Shown here one piece after another: positions 42,982 to 50,781 of a stretch of 64,000 nucleotides of DNA. Every line of letters starts with the position of its first letter. Positions within the stretch are counted from its first letter, which is position 1. Source of the DNA: Streptosporangium brasiliense (GTDB taxonomy: Bacteria; Actinomycetota; Actinomycetes; Streptosporangiales; Streptosporangiaceae); contig NZ_JAUSRB010000002.1 in NCBI RefSeq assembly GCF_030811595.1, positions 6,696,001-6,760,000 of the forward strand, in the 5' to 3' direction. Both the position numbers and the translations under genes were made by a program. The notes beneath the pieces are model-generated. The model was not told the origin of the DNA. It ran no database searches and was given only the letters and a program-made list of their open reading frames with translations.

Positions 42982-43740
42982 TCAGGGTTGGATGTCGAGC
43001 CACTCCTGGAAAGTGGGGCCGGCGAGCTTGGCGTGCGGGCTGGGCAGGAAGCCGCCCTTGGCGGCGATCTCGGCATCGGGCATGCCGGAGCCGTCGACAC
43101 CGACGACCTTGATGCCCCGGCGGGCGCCGAGGAGTGCGGCCGCCTCGGCCAGGGTCTCCTTGTGGGGTCCGGCGATCTCGGGGATCGGCGTTCCTGGAGC
43201 GGGCTGGGCGGGGTCGAGGGCCAGGTCGACCAGTTCCTCCGCCACGGTGCGGCAGGCCACGAGCTGGCTGGGCAGGGCCGGCATGTAGGCGACGTCGCCC
43301 TGCTGCCAGTCCAGGAGCTGACCGACGAATTCGTGGAACTGCGCGGCCCGCAGGATACGGACGGCGAGCGGGCCGGACAGGAGCAGTTCCTCGTGCGCCT
43401 TCTTGGCGGTGAGGAAACCGGTGGTGGCGTTGTCGACGCCGATGATGGACGCCACGGTGATCCGGGCGACCCCGGCCTTCTGCCCGTACTCGTGCAGATT
43501 GCGGGCCGACGTGCGGAAGAACTCCGTCGCCGCCTCCTGCTCGGAGGCGTGCCACGAGGCGACGTCGATGATGACATCCACCTCGGTGAGCGCCTCGGCC
43601 AAGCCCTCACCGGTGATGATGTCCACGCCGGTGGCTCGGGACATCGGCACGACCTGGTACCCCCGTTCAGCCAGGACGTCCACGGCGTGGCGTCCCAGCC
43701 GCCCGGTCGCTCCTGCCACCGCGACCTTGGTGATGCTCAT
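42982..43740 (-). CDS. NAD(P)-binding epimerase/NmrA-like protein (252 aa), ECF41-linked
   Basis: This is an atypical SDR of the NmrA/NAD(P)H-binding kind: KVAVAGATGRLGRHAVDVLAERGYQVVPMSRATGVD at the N-terminus, VIIDVASWH..AGVARITVASIIGVDN, and LLSGPLAVRILRAAQFHEFVGQLLDW. It has no YxxxK. It follows the carboxymuconolactone-decarboxylase-like gene by 15 bases on the same strand. That pairing with an ECF41 sigma factor is the known COE (carboxymuconolactone decarboxylase, oxidoreductase, epimerase) context, so it is probably a target of that sigma factor. Confidence 0.85.
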   Translation of the reverse strand: MSITKVAVAGATGRLGRHAVDVLAERGYQVVPMSRATGVDIITGEGLAEALTEVDVIIDVASWHASEQEAATEFFRTSARNLHEYGQKAGVARITVASIIGVDNATTGFLTAKKAHEELLLSGPLAVRILRAAQFHEFVGQLLDWQQGDVAYMPALPSQLVACRTVAEELVDLALDPAQPAPGTPIPEIAGPHKETLAEAAALLGARRGIKVVGVDGSGMPDAEIAAKGGFLPSPHAKLAGPTFQEWLDIQP

Positions 43741-43755
43741 GCTTTGTTCCCTTTC

Positions 43756-44253
43756 CTACTCGCTGTAGTTCTGGCCGGGGGGCATGCCGGGGATCGGCTT
43801 GGCGATGAGCGCGGCGGGGGTGAAGAAGCCGATGTGGGCGATCGCCATGATGAGCGTCCACATCGCCTTGTCGTCGTAGTGCGAGGACGCCTTGGCGTAC
43901 AGCTCGTCGGGGACGCGCTCCCCGGACGGGTTATGGGTGAGGACGGCCTCCACCAGCTCCAGCGCGACCCGTTCGGCGTCGGTGAAGCAGGTGGCGTCCC
44001 GCCAGGTCGTCACGGCGGTGATGCGCTCCTCCGATTCCCCTGCCTGGCGGAGGTTGCCGGTTTCCCGGATGGTGAAGTACGTGCTGCCGAGCATCTGCCC
44101 GGCGCGCAGCTGCAGCAGATGGACGGTGACCAGCGGGATCGAGCCGTTTTTGATGACCTTGTGCAAACCTCCGGCGACTTCTGCCATCTCGGGGACGAAC
44201 GGGAGGGGGTTGGGCATGCGCGAGCGGAGGTCGCTCGTCGTGGGTGCAGACAT
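43756..44253 (-). CDS. Carboxymuconolactone decarboxylase-like protein (165 aa), ECF41-linked
   Basis: An AhpD-like helical fold: GGLHKVIKNGSIPLVTVHLLQLRAGQMLGSTYFTIRETGNLRQAG, then RITAVTTWRDATCFTDAERVALELVEAVLTHNPSGERVPDELY. The usual CxxC pair is absent: LRAGQMLGST stands where CVYC would be, so peroxidase activity is unlikely. ATG 44253 follows GGGAAG. A promoter signature of the neighbouring sigma factor lies on this strand at 44334-44360. It forms a two-gene unit with the epimerase gene. Confidence 0.85.
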   Translation of the reverse strand: MSAPTTSDLRSRMPNPLPFVPEMAEVAGGLHKVIKNGSIPLVTVHLLQLRAGQMLGSTYFTIRETGNLRQAGESEERITAVTTWRDATCFTDAERVALELVEAVLTHNPSGERVPDELYAKASSHYDDKAMWTLIMAIAHIGFFTPAALIAKPIPGMPPGQNYSE

Positions 44254-44333
44254 GGTGAGGCTTCCCTTCTCAAACTCAACTCGTGGTGTCGCGTGCCGCA
44301 CGGATCGTTCGCGCGGCGTCCTGACGACCATGA

Positions 44334-44360
44334 GACGTCGGCTATCCGCCCCCCGTAACA
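44334..44360 (-). promoter_or_regulatory. ECF41-type promoter for the COE operon
   Basis: On the minus strand the sequence reads TGTTACG, 16 bases, CGTC, close to the TGTCACA-N16-CGTC consensus described for ECF41 sigma factors. The start would fall about 70 bases before ATG 44253. It mirrors the promoter at 44396. Confidence 0.8.
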
Positions 44361-44395
44361 GCGCCTGACATGTGATGTGGACCACTGATCGCAGG

Positions 44396-44422
44396 TGTTA
44401 CAAAACGGTCCGCAGCAGCGTC
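44396..44422 (+). promoter_or_regulatory. ECF41-type promoter for the sigma gene itself
   Basis: TGTTACA (44396-44402), 16 bases, CGTC (44419-44422) matches the ECF41 consensus at all but one -35 base. It lies 44 bases before ATG 44467, as expected for autoregulation. Confidence 0.85.
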
Positions 44423-44466
44423 TCGTGCGTGTGGTAGAGCTAAGTGCGGACAGGCAGGGGCCAGGC

Positions 44467-45405
44467 ATGAGTGAGCGCAGCGGACGAACGACGGGCACAC
44501 CGGGGCCGCTCGACCGTGCCGACCGCGGGGACCCCGCCACCGAGGCGTTCGTCGCCCATCGCAACCTGCTGTTCACCGTCGCCTACGAGATGCTCGGCTC
44601 CGCCGCCGACGCCGAAGACGTCCTACAGGAGACATGGCTGCGATGGGCCGGCATCGACCTTGACAGCGTTCGGGAGGAGCGTGCCTACCTGGTGCGGATC
44701 GTCACAAGGCAGGCGCTGGACCGGCTGCGTACGCTCGGCCGGCGTAAGGAGTCCTACGTCGGACCGTGGCTGCCCGAGCCGTTGCTGACCGCGCCTGATG
44801 TCGCCGAGGACGTGGAGTTGGCAGACAGCGTCTCCATGGCGATGCTGCTGGTGCTGGAGACGCTCCAGCCGATCGAGCGGGCGGTGTTCGTGCTCCGCGA
44901 GGTGTTCGATCTGGATTACGACGAGATCGCCGAGGCCGTCGACAAGAGCCCGTCCGCGGTCCGTCAGCTCGCCTATCGGGCACGGGCACACGTCGCCGCG
45001 CGCCGGCCACGCGGCACCGGCTCCCCGGCCGAGCACCGAGCCGCCCTCCAAGCTTTCCAACGAGCGGTAGAAACCGGCGAGCTGCAGAGCCTGCTCGACA
45101 TCCTCGCGCCGGACGTCGTCGCCCTGAGCGACGGCGGCGGTGTTAAGCATGCCCTGCTGCGGCCCATCGTGGGGGCTGACAACGTTGCTCGCCTGCTGGC
45201 CATCGGCTGGTGGAAGCGCGACGCGGAAAGGTCCGTCGAGCTGGTGCAGATCAATGGCGGCCCGGGGCTGCTCGTCCGCGTCAACGGCGAGATCGACGGC
45301 GTGGTGGCGGTGCGAGTGGAGAACGGCTACGTCACCGGCGCCTACCACGTGCGCAATCCCGAGAAGCTGTCCCGTATTGACCAGCAGACCGCCGTGAGCC
45401 GCTGA
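44467..45405 (+). CDS. ECF41-family sigma factor with SnoaL-like C-terminal domain (312 aa)
   Basis: Sigma regions 2 (FVAHRNLLFTVAYEMLGSAADAEDVLQETWLRW) and 4 (FVLREVFDLDYDEIAEAVDKSPSAVRQLAYRARAHV) are joined by a linker with the ECF41 hallmark WLPEP at 101-105. A SnoaL-like domain follows, carrying DGGGV at 222-226 and NPEKL at 297-301, which correspond to the DGGGR and NPDKL motifs. In this family the C-terminal domain acts as a built-in anti-sigma and activator. ATG 44467 is chosen for the promoter spacing. It is divergent from the COE genes and has its own promoter. Confidence 0.9.
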   Translation: MSERSGRTTGTPGPLDRADRGDPATEAFVAHRNLLFTVAYEMLGSAADAEDVLQETWLRWAGIDLDSVREERAYLVRIVTRQALDRLRTLGRRKESYVGPWLPEPLLTAPDVAEDVELADSVSMAMLLVLETLQPIERAVFVLREVFDLDYDEIAEAVDKSPSAVRQLAYRARAHVAARRPRGTGSPAEHRAALQAFQRAVETGELQSLLDILAPDVVALSDGGGVKHALLRPIVGADNVARLLAIGWWKRDAERSVELVQINGGPGLLVRVNGEIDGVVAVRVENGYVTGAYHVRNPEKLSRIDQQTAVSR

Positions 45406-45523
45406 GAACCGGTCAGTAGACCTGTCACCCGAGGAATCCTGGACGCGCAGATCTTCGCGCACGGTCGCGGCCGGTGTGGTCGCGGCCATACGTCTGACAT
45501 CTCGGGCGTCCTCTGTCCGAGCA

Positions 45524-45660
45524 GGGGTCCCGGTAGTATCGGCGAGACTTTCAACGGATATGCAGGTCAGAGCTTCCTTAAAGACCTTCGGGAACAACTT
45601 GGAAGGCGGGCCGCTGACCTGCATATCCGTTGTTTTCTGTGTCGTTACTACTGGGACCCC
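45524..45660. mobile_element. 137-bp inverted-repeat element (CCAACGGAT family)
   Basis: The left arm 45524-45569 and right arm 45612-45660 share an outer GGGGTCCC-GTAGTA block and an inner CAACGGATATGCAGGTCAG block, with a diverged 10-base gap between them. The loop is 42 bases and has no gene. It is the second inverted pair of the family after 12644-12838. An IS630 remnant abuts the right end. Confidence 0.65.
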
Positions 45661-45685
45661 GCTTACTGAGTTTTAATATGTGAAG

Positions 45686-46776
45686 TTACAGCGACGTGAG
45701 GACCAGGCCGGTCCCGGCCAGGCAACCGTCGATCAGATGCGGCCGGTACTGGATCTTCTTCAGTCCTCGCTTGACCACTCGCACCAGCTCATCCAGGCCA
45801 CTCACCGCGAGGTTGGCCGGCCCGCCGCGATTCAGCAGCGACCAGACGCCCTCTGTCGGGTGGAGATCGGGCGCATACGCCGGTAGCTGGACGACCCGCA
45901 GCCAGTCGGCGCTCTCGGCGATGAACCGGCGTATTTCCGCGCAGGTATGCCGATTCAGGTTGTCCCAGATCAGCACGGTCGGCGCGCTGAGTTGCCGGTG
46001 TGCCAGGAGAATCAGGTCGCGGTAGTCGGCCCAGGTGAAGCTCGCCTTCTCATCCTTGCGCCGCCGATGGACATGCACCCGCTACAGCAGCCGGGAACGC
46101 TCACCGGGCCGGTAGCAGGTCAGCGCGGCCACCGAGATGCGGCCCGCGCGCCGCCCCGGCACGTGCGCCACCGGCGGGGCGCCGCGCGGGGCCCGGCTCC
46201 GCGCGATCGGTGCTCTCAGCGTCCGGCCGCACTCGTCTTCGAAGCAGACCCAGGCATCCAGGTCCGCCGCGGCCTTTCCACGGCCGGCCACACCTCCGTC
46301 TTCCACACCACGATCGCGCCCTCATCGCGCTCGATGGCCCGGCGCGCCGGAACCTGGCATGACCAGCCGTGCCGCCGCAGCAGCTTCCACACCCCGGGCA
46401 AGGAGTAGCTCAGGTGGAACATCCGGCCGATCACCTTCCGGATGCGGGCCAGGGTCCAGTACTGGTCGTTCCAGCCGTGCGCGGCCGGGCCGCGCAGCAG
46501 CGCGGCCTCCAGTCGGGCGAAGCGCGCCTCATCCAGCACCGGCAGCGAGGCCGGGCCCTTGGAGGCCGGCGCCGCATCCCCGCCGCGGGCCCAGGCGCGG
46601 CGCCAGCGGTTGGCCGACATCCGGCTGACCCGCAGTTCCTTGGCCACCTGGGCGTCGCTGTAGTCCCGGGCGAACAGTTCGGCCGCGCGCAGCCGTACCT
46701 GTTCGCGCTTGGCTCGTTGTCCGGCGGTCAGCCCGCCGCCTTGCGCGTACCGCATGTTCTGGGCGTACCACGACAA
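45686..46776 (-). pseudogene. IS630-family transposase, broken by a frameshift and a stop
   Basis: Starting at 46776 the HTH half is present (LTAGQRAKREQVRLRAAELFARDYSDAQVAKELRVSRMSANRWRRAWARGG). The frame shifts near 46260 into WVCFEDECGRTLRAP..GRISVAALTCYRPGERSRLL. A TAG at about 46082 interrupts it, and HVHRRRKDEKASF..LIWDNLNRHT..NPTEGVWSLL-type DDE sequence (LHPTEGVWS here) continues to 45686. Catalytic Asp, Asp and Glu remain visible, so decay is recent. The total length is near a full element. Confidence 0.75.
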
Positions 46777-46819
46777 CCCGGCGTGGTCACATGATCGCTT
46801 AACACCACGAATTAAAGAT

Positions 46820-46850
46820 CAGTAATCGCCGAAAATCCAACGGATATACC
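46820..46850 (+). repeat. Single CCAACGGAT-family site before the MFS gene
   Basis: CAGTAATCGCCGAAAATCCA followed by ACGGATATACC matches the family; the outer GGTTCC block is lost. It lies 68 bases before the MFS start, in the same orientation as the copy just after the MFS gene at 48157. Confidence 0.6.
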
Positions 46851-46917
46851 CCTGCTCCGATGATGCCGCTCGCTGAAATTTCGCAGAGCGCCACAACACA
46901 CCCCTAGGGTCGATCAG

Positions 46918-48150
46918 ATGCCCCCCGCTTTCCGTCGTTACGTCACCGCCGACGGCTTCAGCCAGTTCGGCACCCAGGTCACGCGCGTGGCCCTCCCACT
47001 GGTCGCGCTGCTGGTGCTCGACGCGGGCCCGTTCGAGATCGGCCTGCTCAGCGCCGCCGAGATGATCGGTTTCCTCCTCTTCGGGCTGCCCGCCGGCGTG
47101 TGGGTCGACCGGTTGCGCAGGAAGCCCATCCTGGTGACGGCCGACGTGCTGCGCGCGGTGTCCCTGGCCTCCATCCCGATCGCCGCGCTGTTCGACGCGC
47201 TCACGCTGGCGCAGCTCTACGCGGTCGCCGTGATCGTCAGCATCGGCACGGCCTTCTTCGACGTCGCCCACCTGAGCTTCCTGCCCTCCATCGTGACCAA
47301 GGAGCAGCTGCCCAAGAGCATGGGGACCCTGGAGTCCGTACGCAGCCTCGCCGGGCTCTTCGGCCCCGGGCTCGGCGGCTGGCTCGTGCAGGCGCTCACG
47401 GCGCCCATCGCCATCGTGGCCGACGCGGTGAGCTACATGATCTCCGCCACCCTGCTGGCGACCGTCAAGGCCAAGGAGACTCCCTCCGGGGGGCGCGTGA
47501 GCCTCATGGAGGGCCTGCGCTACGTGCTCGGCCACCCCATCCTGCGCCTGATCGGCCTCGGCGGCGCCATGAACATGTTCATCAACGGCATCTGGGCCAT
47601 CGTCCAGCCGTTGTACCTGGTCGACGAGCTGGGCGTGAGCGCGACGGCCTACGGCCTGATGATCTCGGGCGCGGGGGCCGGCGGCCTGCTCGGCGCGCTC
47701 CTCGCGCCACGCGTGATCGCCCGCTTCGGTCACGGCCCCACGATGTGGGGCACAGCCGTCCTCATGCTGCCGCTCAACGTGCTCGTCGCCTTCACCGGAC
47801 CCGGCTGGCGGCTCGCCCTCTACCCGATCGGCATGGCACTCGTCTTCCTGGCCGGGGTGATGTTCAACGTCGCCCAGGGCAGTTACCGCCAGGCGATCTG
47901 CCCAGAGGCCCTGCGCGGCAGGATGAACGCCAGCCTCCGCTTCCTCATGTGGGGTTCGCTGCCGCTCGGCGGTGTCATCGGCGGGCTGCTGGGCGAGGCC
48001 GTCACCGTTCACCAGCTCCTGTGGATCGCCTGCCTCGGCACCGCGGCGGCCCACCTACCCTTCGTGCTGGCTCCCGCCGTACGAAAGCTCAAGATCACGG
48101 ACGACAGCGGCCGTGAGGACGCCGACGCCAAGGAGGACAGCCGCGCGTAG
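46918..48150 (+). CDS. MFS-family exporter (410 aa)
   Basis: About twelve hydrophobic segments with the MFS loop 2-3 motif GLPAGVWVDRLRRKP and FIPS-like LSFLPSIVTKEQLPKSMGTLESVRSLAGLFGPGLGGWLVQ in the helix 4-5 region. The layout resembles macrolide/multidrug exporters of the DHA3 group. It ends in a charged tail (KLKITDDSGREDADAKEDSRA). No regulator is adjacent. It lies between two same-orientation copies of the CCAACGGAT site, like a mobile gene cassette. The substrate is unknown. Confidence 0.85.
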   Translation: MPPAFRRYVTADGFSQFGTQVTRVALPLVALLVLDAGPFEIGLLSAAEMIGFLLFGLPAGVWVDRLRRKPILVTADVLRAVSLASIPIAALFDALTLAQLYAVAVIVSIGTAFFDVAHLSFLPSIVTKEQLPKSMGTLESVRSLAGLFGPGLGGWLVQALTAPIAIVADAVSYMISATLLATVKAKETPSGGRVSLMEGLRYVLGHPILRLIGLGGAMNMFINGIWAIVQPLYLVDELGVSATAYGLMISGAGAGGLLGALLAPRVIARFGHGPTMWGTAVLMLPLNVLVAFTGPGWRLALYPIGMALVFLAGVMFNVAQGSYRQAICPEALRGRMNASLRFLMWGSLPLGGVIGGLLGEAVTVHQLLWIACLGTAAAHLPFVLAPAVRKLKITDDSGREDADAKEDSRA

Positions 48151-48156
48151 GTCGTC

Positions 48157-48285
48157 GGGGTGCGGAAAATCCAACGGATATCGCTTCGCCAGCGTCGAAG
48201 TGGAGCATCCGGCGAGGTCAGCGGCACCCTCGACCCAGCCCGCTGCGCCCACCAACCGGCATACCAGCCATGCGATGCCCTCACA
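48157..48285 (+). repeat. CCAACGGAT-family site plus interior shared with 12662-12790
   Basis: TGCGGAAAATCCAACGGATA (48161-48180) is followed by about 105 bases similar to the inside of the 12644 element (shared CCAGCGT, GCATCCGG-CGAGGTCAGCG, CCGGCA, TGCCCTCACA). The right-hand repeat is missing; tyrosine recombinase coding sequence takes its place. Confidence 0.65.
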
Positions 48286-48596
48286 GCATCGACCGGCACG
48301 GCCGCATCACCACCGGCCACACCGGCGCCTCGGGCAAGACCGCCCCGCGGATCAGCGGGCACGGTCTGAACCTCATCGTGCGCCGCGCCGCGACGCGGGC
48401 CGGCCTGCCGGGCGCCGAGACCTACACCGCGCACTCGCTGCGCGCCGGCGGGGCCACCGCCGCCGCCAAGAACGGGGCGCCGGTCTCGGCGATCGCCCGG
48501 CACGGCCGCTGGTCGGAGACCTCCCCCGTCGTGCACGGCTACATCCGCTCCGCCGACAAGTGGCGCGACAACCCCATACGCGGCATCGGCCTGTGA
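48270..48596 (+). pseudogene. Tyrosine recombinase C-terminal fragment
   Basis: The frame encodes GHGLNLIVRRAATRAGLPGAETYTAHSLRAGGATAAAKNGAPVSAIARHGRWSETSPVVHGYIRSADKWRDNPIRGIGL. His-x-x-Arg (HSLR), the second His (ARHGRW) and the nucleophile Tyr (HGYIR) are present, but the N-terminal domain and the first catalytic Arg are missing. It is a different lineage from the intact enzyme at 11168. It joins directly to a CCAACGGAT-family repeat. Confidence 0.75.
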
Positions 48597-48649
48597 CCGC
48601 ACGGCCGCCCCGCGGCGGCGGTCCCCGCGGTGGAGTTTCCGGAGTTTCC

Positions 48650-48683
48650 GGACCCCCCTACGCGTGCGCGCGTAGGGGGGTCC
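48650..48683. terminator. 15-bp perfect hairpin
   Basis: GGACCCCCCTACGCG (48650-48664), loop TGCG, and the exact complement 48669-48683 form a very stable hairpin 54 bases after the recombinase fragment. No T-run follows. It could be a factor-independent terminator of actinomycete type or part of a recombination site. Confidence 0.55.
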
Positions 48684-48711
48684 GAAGCGTCCGGCGGCTT
48701 CCAGGCGCGCA

Positions 48712-48975
48712 TCAGTCCTTGTCGAGAAACACCGACAGGCCACTGAGCATCTTCAGCAGGATGTCGACGTTGTCGATCGCGTCGACGAGGCACTGGCGGG
48801 CCGCGCGCATCTCGGTGACCCCCTCCTTGACCGCCTCCACGTCGGGCACCTGCCCGGTGCCGGCGATGCCGAGGAGCTTCTGCAGGCCCTCGGCGGCGTG
48901 CGCGGCCGCCAGCGGGATCGGCCCGGTCGAGGGGTCCTGGGCGATGATCTTCAGGGGGCCGGCCCCCCGCAGCAC
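48712..48975 (-). CDS. Small helical protein (87 aa), unknown
   Basis: The protein reads IIAQDPSTGPIPLAAAHAAEGLQKLLGIAG, then EAVKEGVTEMRAARQCLVDAIDNVDILLKMLSGLSVFLDKD. It is helical with an acidic C-terminus. A truncated copy exists at 38540-38625, so it belongs to a repeated accessory family. The upstream end stops just before the MITE-like repeat at 48990 and could be shortened. Function unknown; its place next to recombinase pieces suggests a mobile cargo or accessory gene. Confidence 0.5.
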   Translation of the reverse strand: MLRGAGPLKIIAQDPSTGPIPLAAAHAAEGLQKLLGIAGTGQVPDVEAVKEGVTEMRAARQCLVDAIDNVDILLKMLSGLSVFLDKD

Positions 48976-48989
48976 CTGCCAGCGCAGGA

Positions 48990-49168
48990 AGGGGCGCCGT
49001 TAAGAACCGCGCCACCAGCCCCAAACGAGCGAGAATATGCAGGTCAATGGCTTACACGTGAGAGCTGCGGCGGCCCTGGCGAGTCGACGCTTCTCCGGAG
49101 GACACCCCGCCCGGCCTGGGAAGATGTTGCCGCTTGGGGTTGGTGGCGCGGTTTTTAACGGCACCCCA
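48990..49168. mobile_element. 179-bp MITE-like element with 34-bp inverted repeats
   Basis: The left repeat 48990-49023 begins GGGGCGCCGTTAAGAACCGC. The right repeat 49135-49168 is its reverse complement with 31 of 34 bases matching. The interior has no gene but contains ATATGCAGGTCA (49032), the inner block of the 45524 element. This links the two families of small elements. Confidence 0.7.
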
Positions 49169-49287
49169 GGATGCATGACCGGAGACGGCGGGCCAGCGGT
49201 GGCGTCCCTGACTCCTGGACGAACAGCGCGACGGAAATGGTGCGGGCGGACGAAGCCCACCGCTCTCGCTGTCAGCAGGATGAACGG

Positions 49288-50610
49288 ATGGCTGACCTTA
49301 ACCATCTGCAGAGCCTGCTCGACAGCAAGGTGAAATCCCTCCATGTCCCCGGTGCCGCCGTCGGCGTGCTTTTCGATGGCGCGGACCACGTCCTCACCAC
49401 CGGCGTCACCAGCGTCGACGCGCCGGCCCCCGTGACGGGCGACACGCTGTTCCAGATCGGGTCGACCACCAAGACGATCACGGCGACAGCGATCATGCAC
49501 CTCGTCGAGCGCGGTCGGCTCGACCTGGACGGGCGCGTGCGCCAGTATCTGCCCGGCTTCCAGCTCGCCGACGAGCGGGCCGCCGACGAGCTGACTATCC
49601 GGCACCTGCTCACCCACACCGGCGGATTCCTCGGCGATATCGACGACGGCGAGAGCTGGGACACCGGCGCGCTGGCCGCCTCGATCGGTACCTACGACCA
49701 GCTGCCCCAGCTCTTCCCGCCCGACGCGCTCGCCTCCTACAACAACGCCGGGTTCAGGCTGCTCGGCAGGGTCATCGAGGTCGTGTGCGGCGAGCCGTAC
49801 GAGAGCGCGGTCAGTCGGATCGTGCTCGAACCCCTGGGCATGAGCTCCAGCTTCTTCTTCCCCTGGGAGGCCGCGACGCGGTCGCACGCCGTCGGGCACG
49901 CCGTAGGAGAGGACGGCCCGCAGGTCGCGCACACGTGGGGGCTGTTCCGCGAAGGCATGCCCGAGGGCGGGCTGGTGTCGTCGGTGCGCGACCAGCTCCG
50001 CTACGCCGCCTTCCACCTGGGTGCGAGCGGCGAGGAGCCGGTCGGAGCCGCCACCAGGGAGCTGATGCAGGCGGAGCACGTCCGGGTCGGCGTGCCGTGG
50101 ACCGGCATCGGGCTGCCGTGGCTGCTGGATGAGCAGGCGGGCGTGCGGCTGGTCACGCACGGCGGCAACATCGGCAACCTGCAGCTGTCCACGTTCGTGC
50201 TGGTGCCCGAGCGCGGCTTCGCCGTCACCACGCTCACCAACTCCGCGCCCGGCAAGGTGCTGGGCAAGCTGGTGACCGACTGGTGCCTGGAGCATCTGCT
50301 CGACGCCAAGCCGCAGGCCGTACGGCTGGCGCTGCGCGAACCCGCGCCGGAGTACGCGGGCAGCTACGACGCGGGGCAGTGGACCTTCGAGGTCGACGAG
50401 GGTCTGACGGCGCGATTCGTGCTGCGACCCGAACTGGTGGCCGCGGGTGTGGAGGGCATGCCCGACATGCCGCTCGCGCTGGTCGAGGGCTGTGACGACG
50501 TGACGATCGCCGCCGACCCGCAGCGTGCCGTCGGCCGCTTCCTGCGAGACGACGCGGGTGAGGTCGCGTTCCTGCACCTGGGCGGTAGGGCGGCCAGGCG
50601 GATCCGCTGA
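49288..50610 (+). CDS. Class C beta-lactamase-fold serine hydrolase (440 aa)
   Basis: The nucleophile motif is IGSTTKTITATAIMHLVE (SxxK, Ser59 and Lys62). The second motif is YNN in ASYNNAGFRLLGRVIE. The third is HGG in RLVTHGGNIGNLQLSTFVLVP, in place of KTG. All three fit the esterase/D-aminopeptidase/beta-lactamase group. The C-terminal 110 residues form a beta-rich extra domain. No signal peptide is visible, so it is probably cytoplasmic and more likely an esterase or peptidase than a beta-lactamase. ATG 49288 starts the domain. It lies between the MITE-like element and the group II intron. Confidence 0.85.
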   Translation: MADLNHLQSLLDSKVKSLHVPGAAVGVLFDGADHVLTTGVTSVDAPAPVTGDTLFQIGSTTKTITATAIMHLVERGRLDLDGRVRQYLPGFQLADERAADELTIRHLLTHTGGFLGDIDDGESWDTGALAASIGTYDQLPQLFPPDALASYNNAGFRLLGRVIEVVCGEPYESAVSRIVLEPLGMSSSFFFPWEAATRSHAVGHAVGEDGPQVAHTWGLFREGMPEGGLVSSVRDQLRYAAFHLGASGEEPVGAATRELMQAEHVRVGVPWTGIGLPWLLDEQAGVRLVTHGGNIGNLQLSTFVLVPERGFAVTTLTNSAPGKVLGKLVTDWCLEHLLDAKPQAVRLALREPAPEYAGSYDAGQWTFEVDEGLTARFVLRPELVAAGVEGMPDMPLALVEGCDDVTIAADPQRAVGRFLRDDAGEVAFLHLGGRAARRIR

Positions 50611-50781
50611 ATCGGCCTGCCGTCAACGAAGCTGCTACCGGGCACATCCGATCGCATCGAGCCTGGTCAGCAGCTCCCCGCCGCTGAGCGGAAGACCCGG
50701 CGGAACGGGGGCCCTATCCAGTATTGCCGTGCCCACCACCTGACCTAACGTGATCGCGTGTACCTGGTTGCACGAGCCTTA

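Noticed and set aside
46819-48054. 411-codon minus-strand frame opposite the MFS gene
   Set aside because: Repetitive Gly/His/Asp/Glu composition is that of an antisense shadow; the membrane helices are on the plus strand.
48712-49024. Possible toxin-antitoxin pair with the 87-aa protein
   Set aside because: No second small gene with a start signal is adjacent and no toxin fold is recognisable.
49000-50577. 525-codon minus-strand frame opposite the serine hydrolase
   Set aside because: No motif; the plus strand carries the SxxK, YxN and HxG set.
49288-50610. Calling the serine hydrolase a beta-lactamase resistance gene
   Set aside because: No signal peptide, HGG instead of KTG, and an extra C-terminal domain fit esterase/peptidase relatives better.
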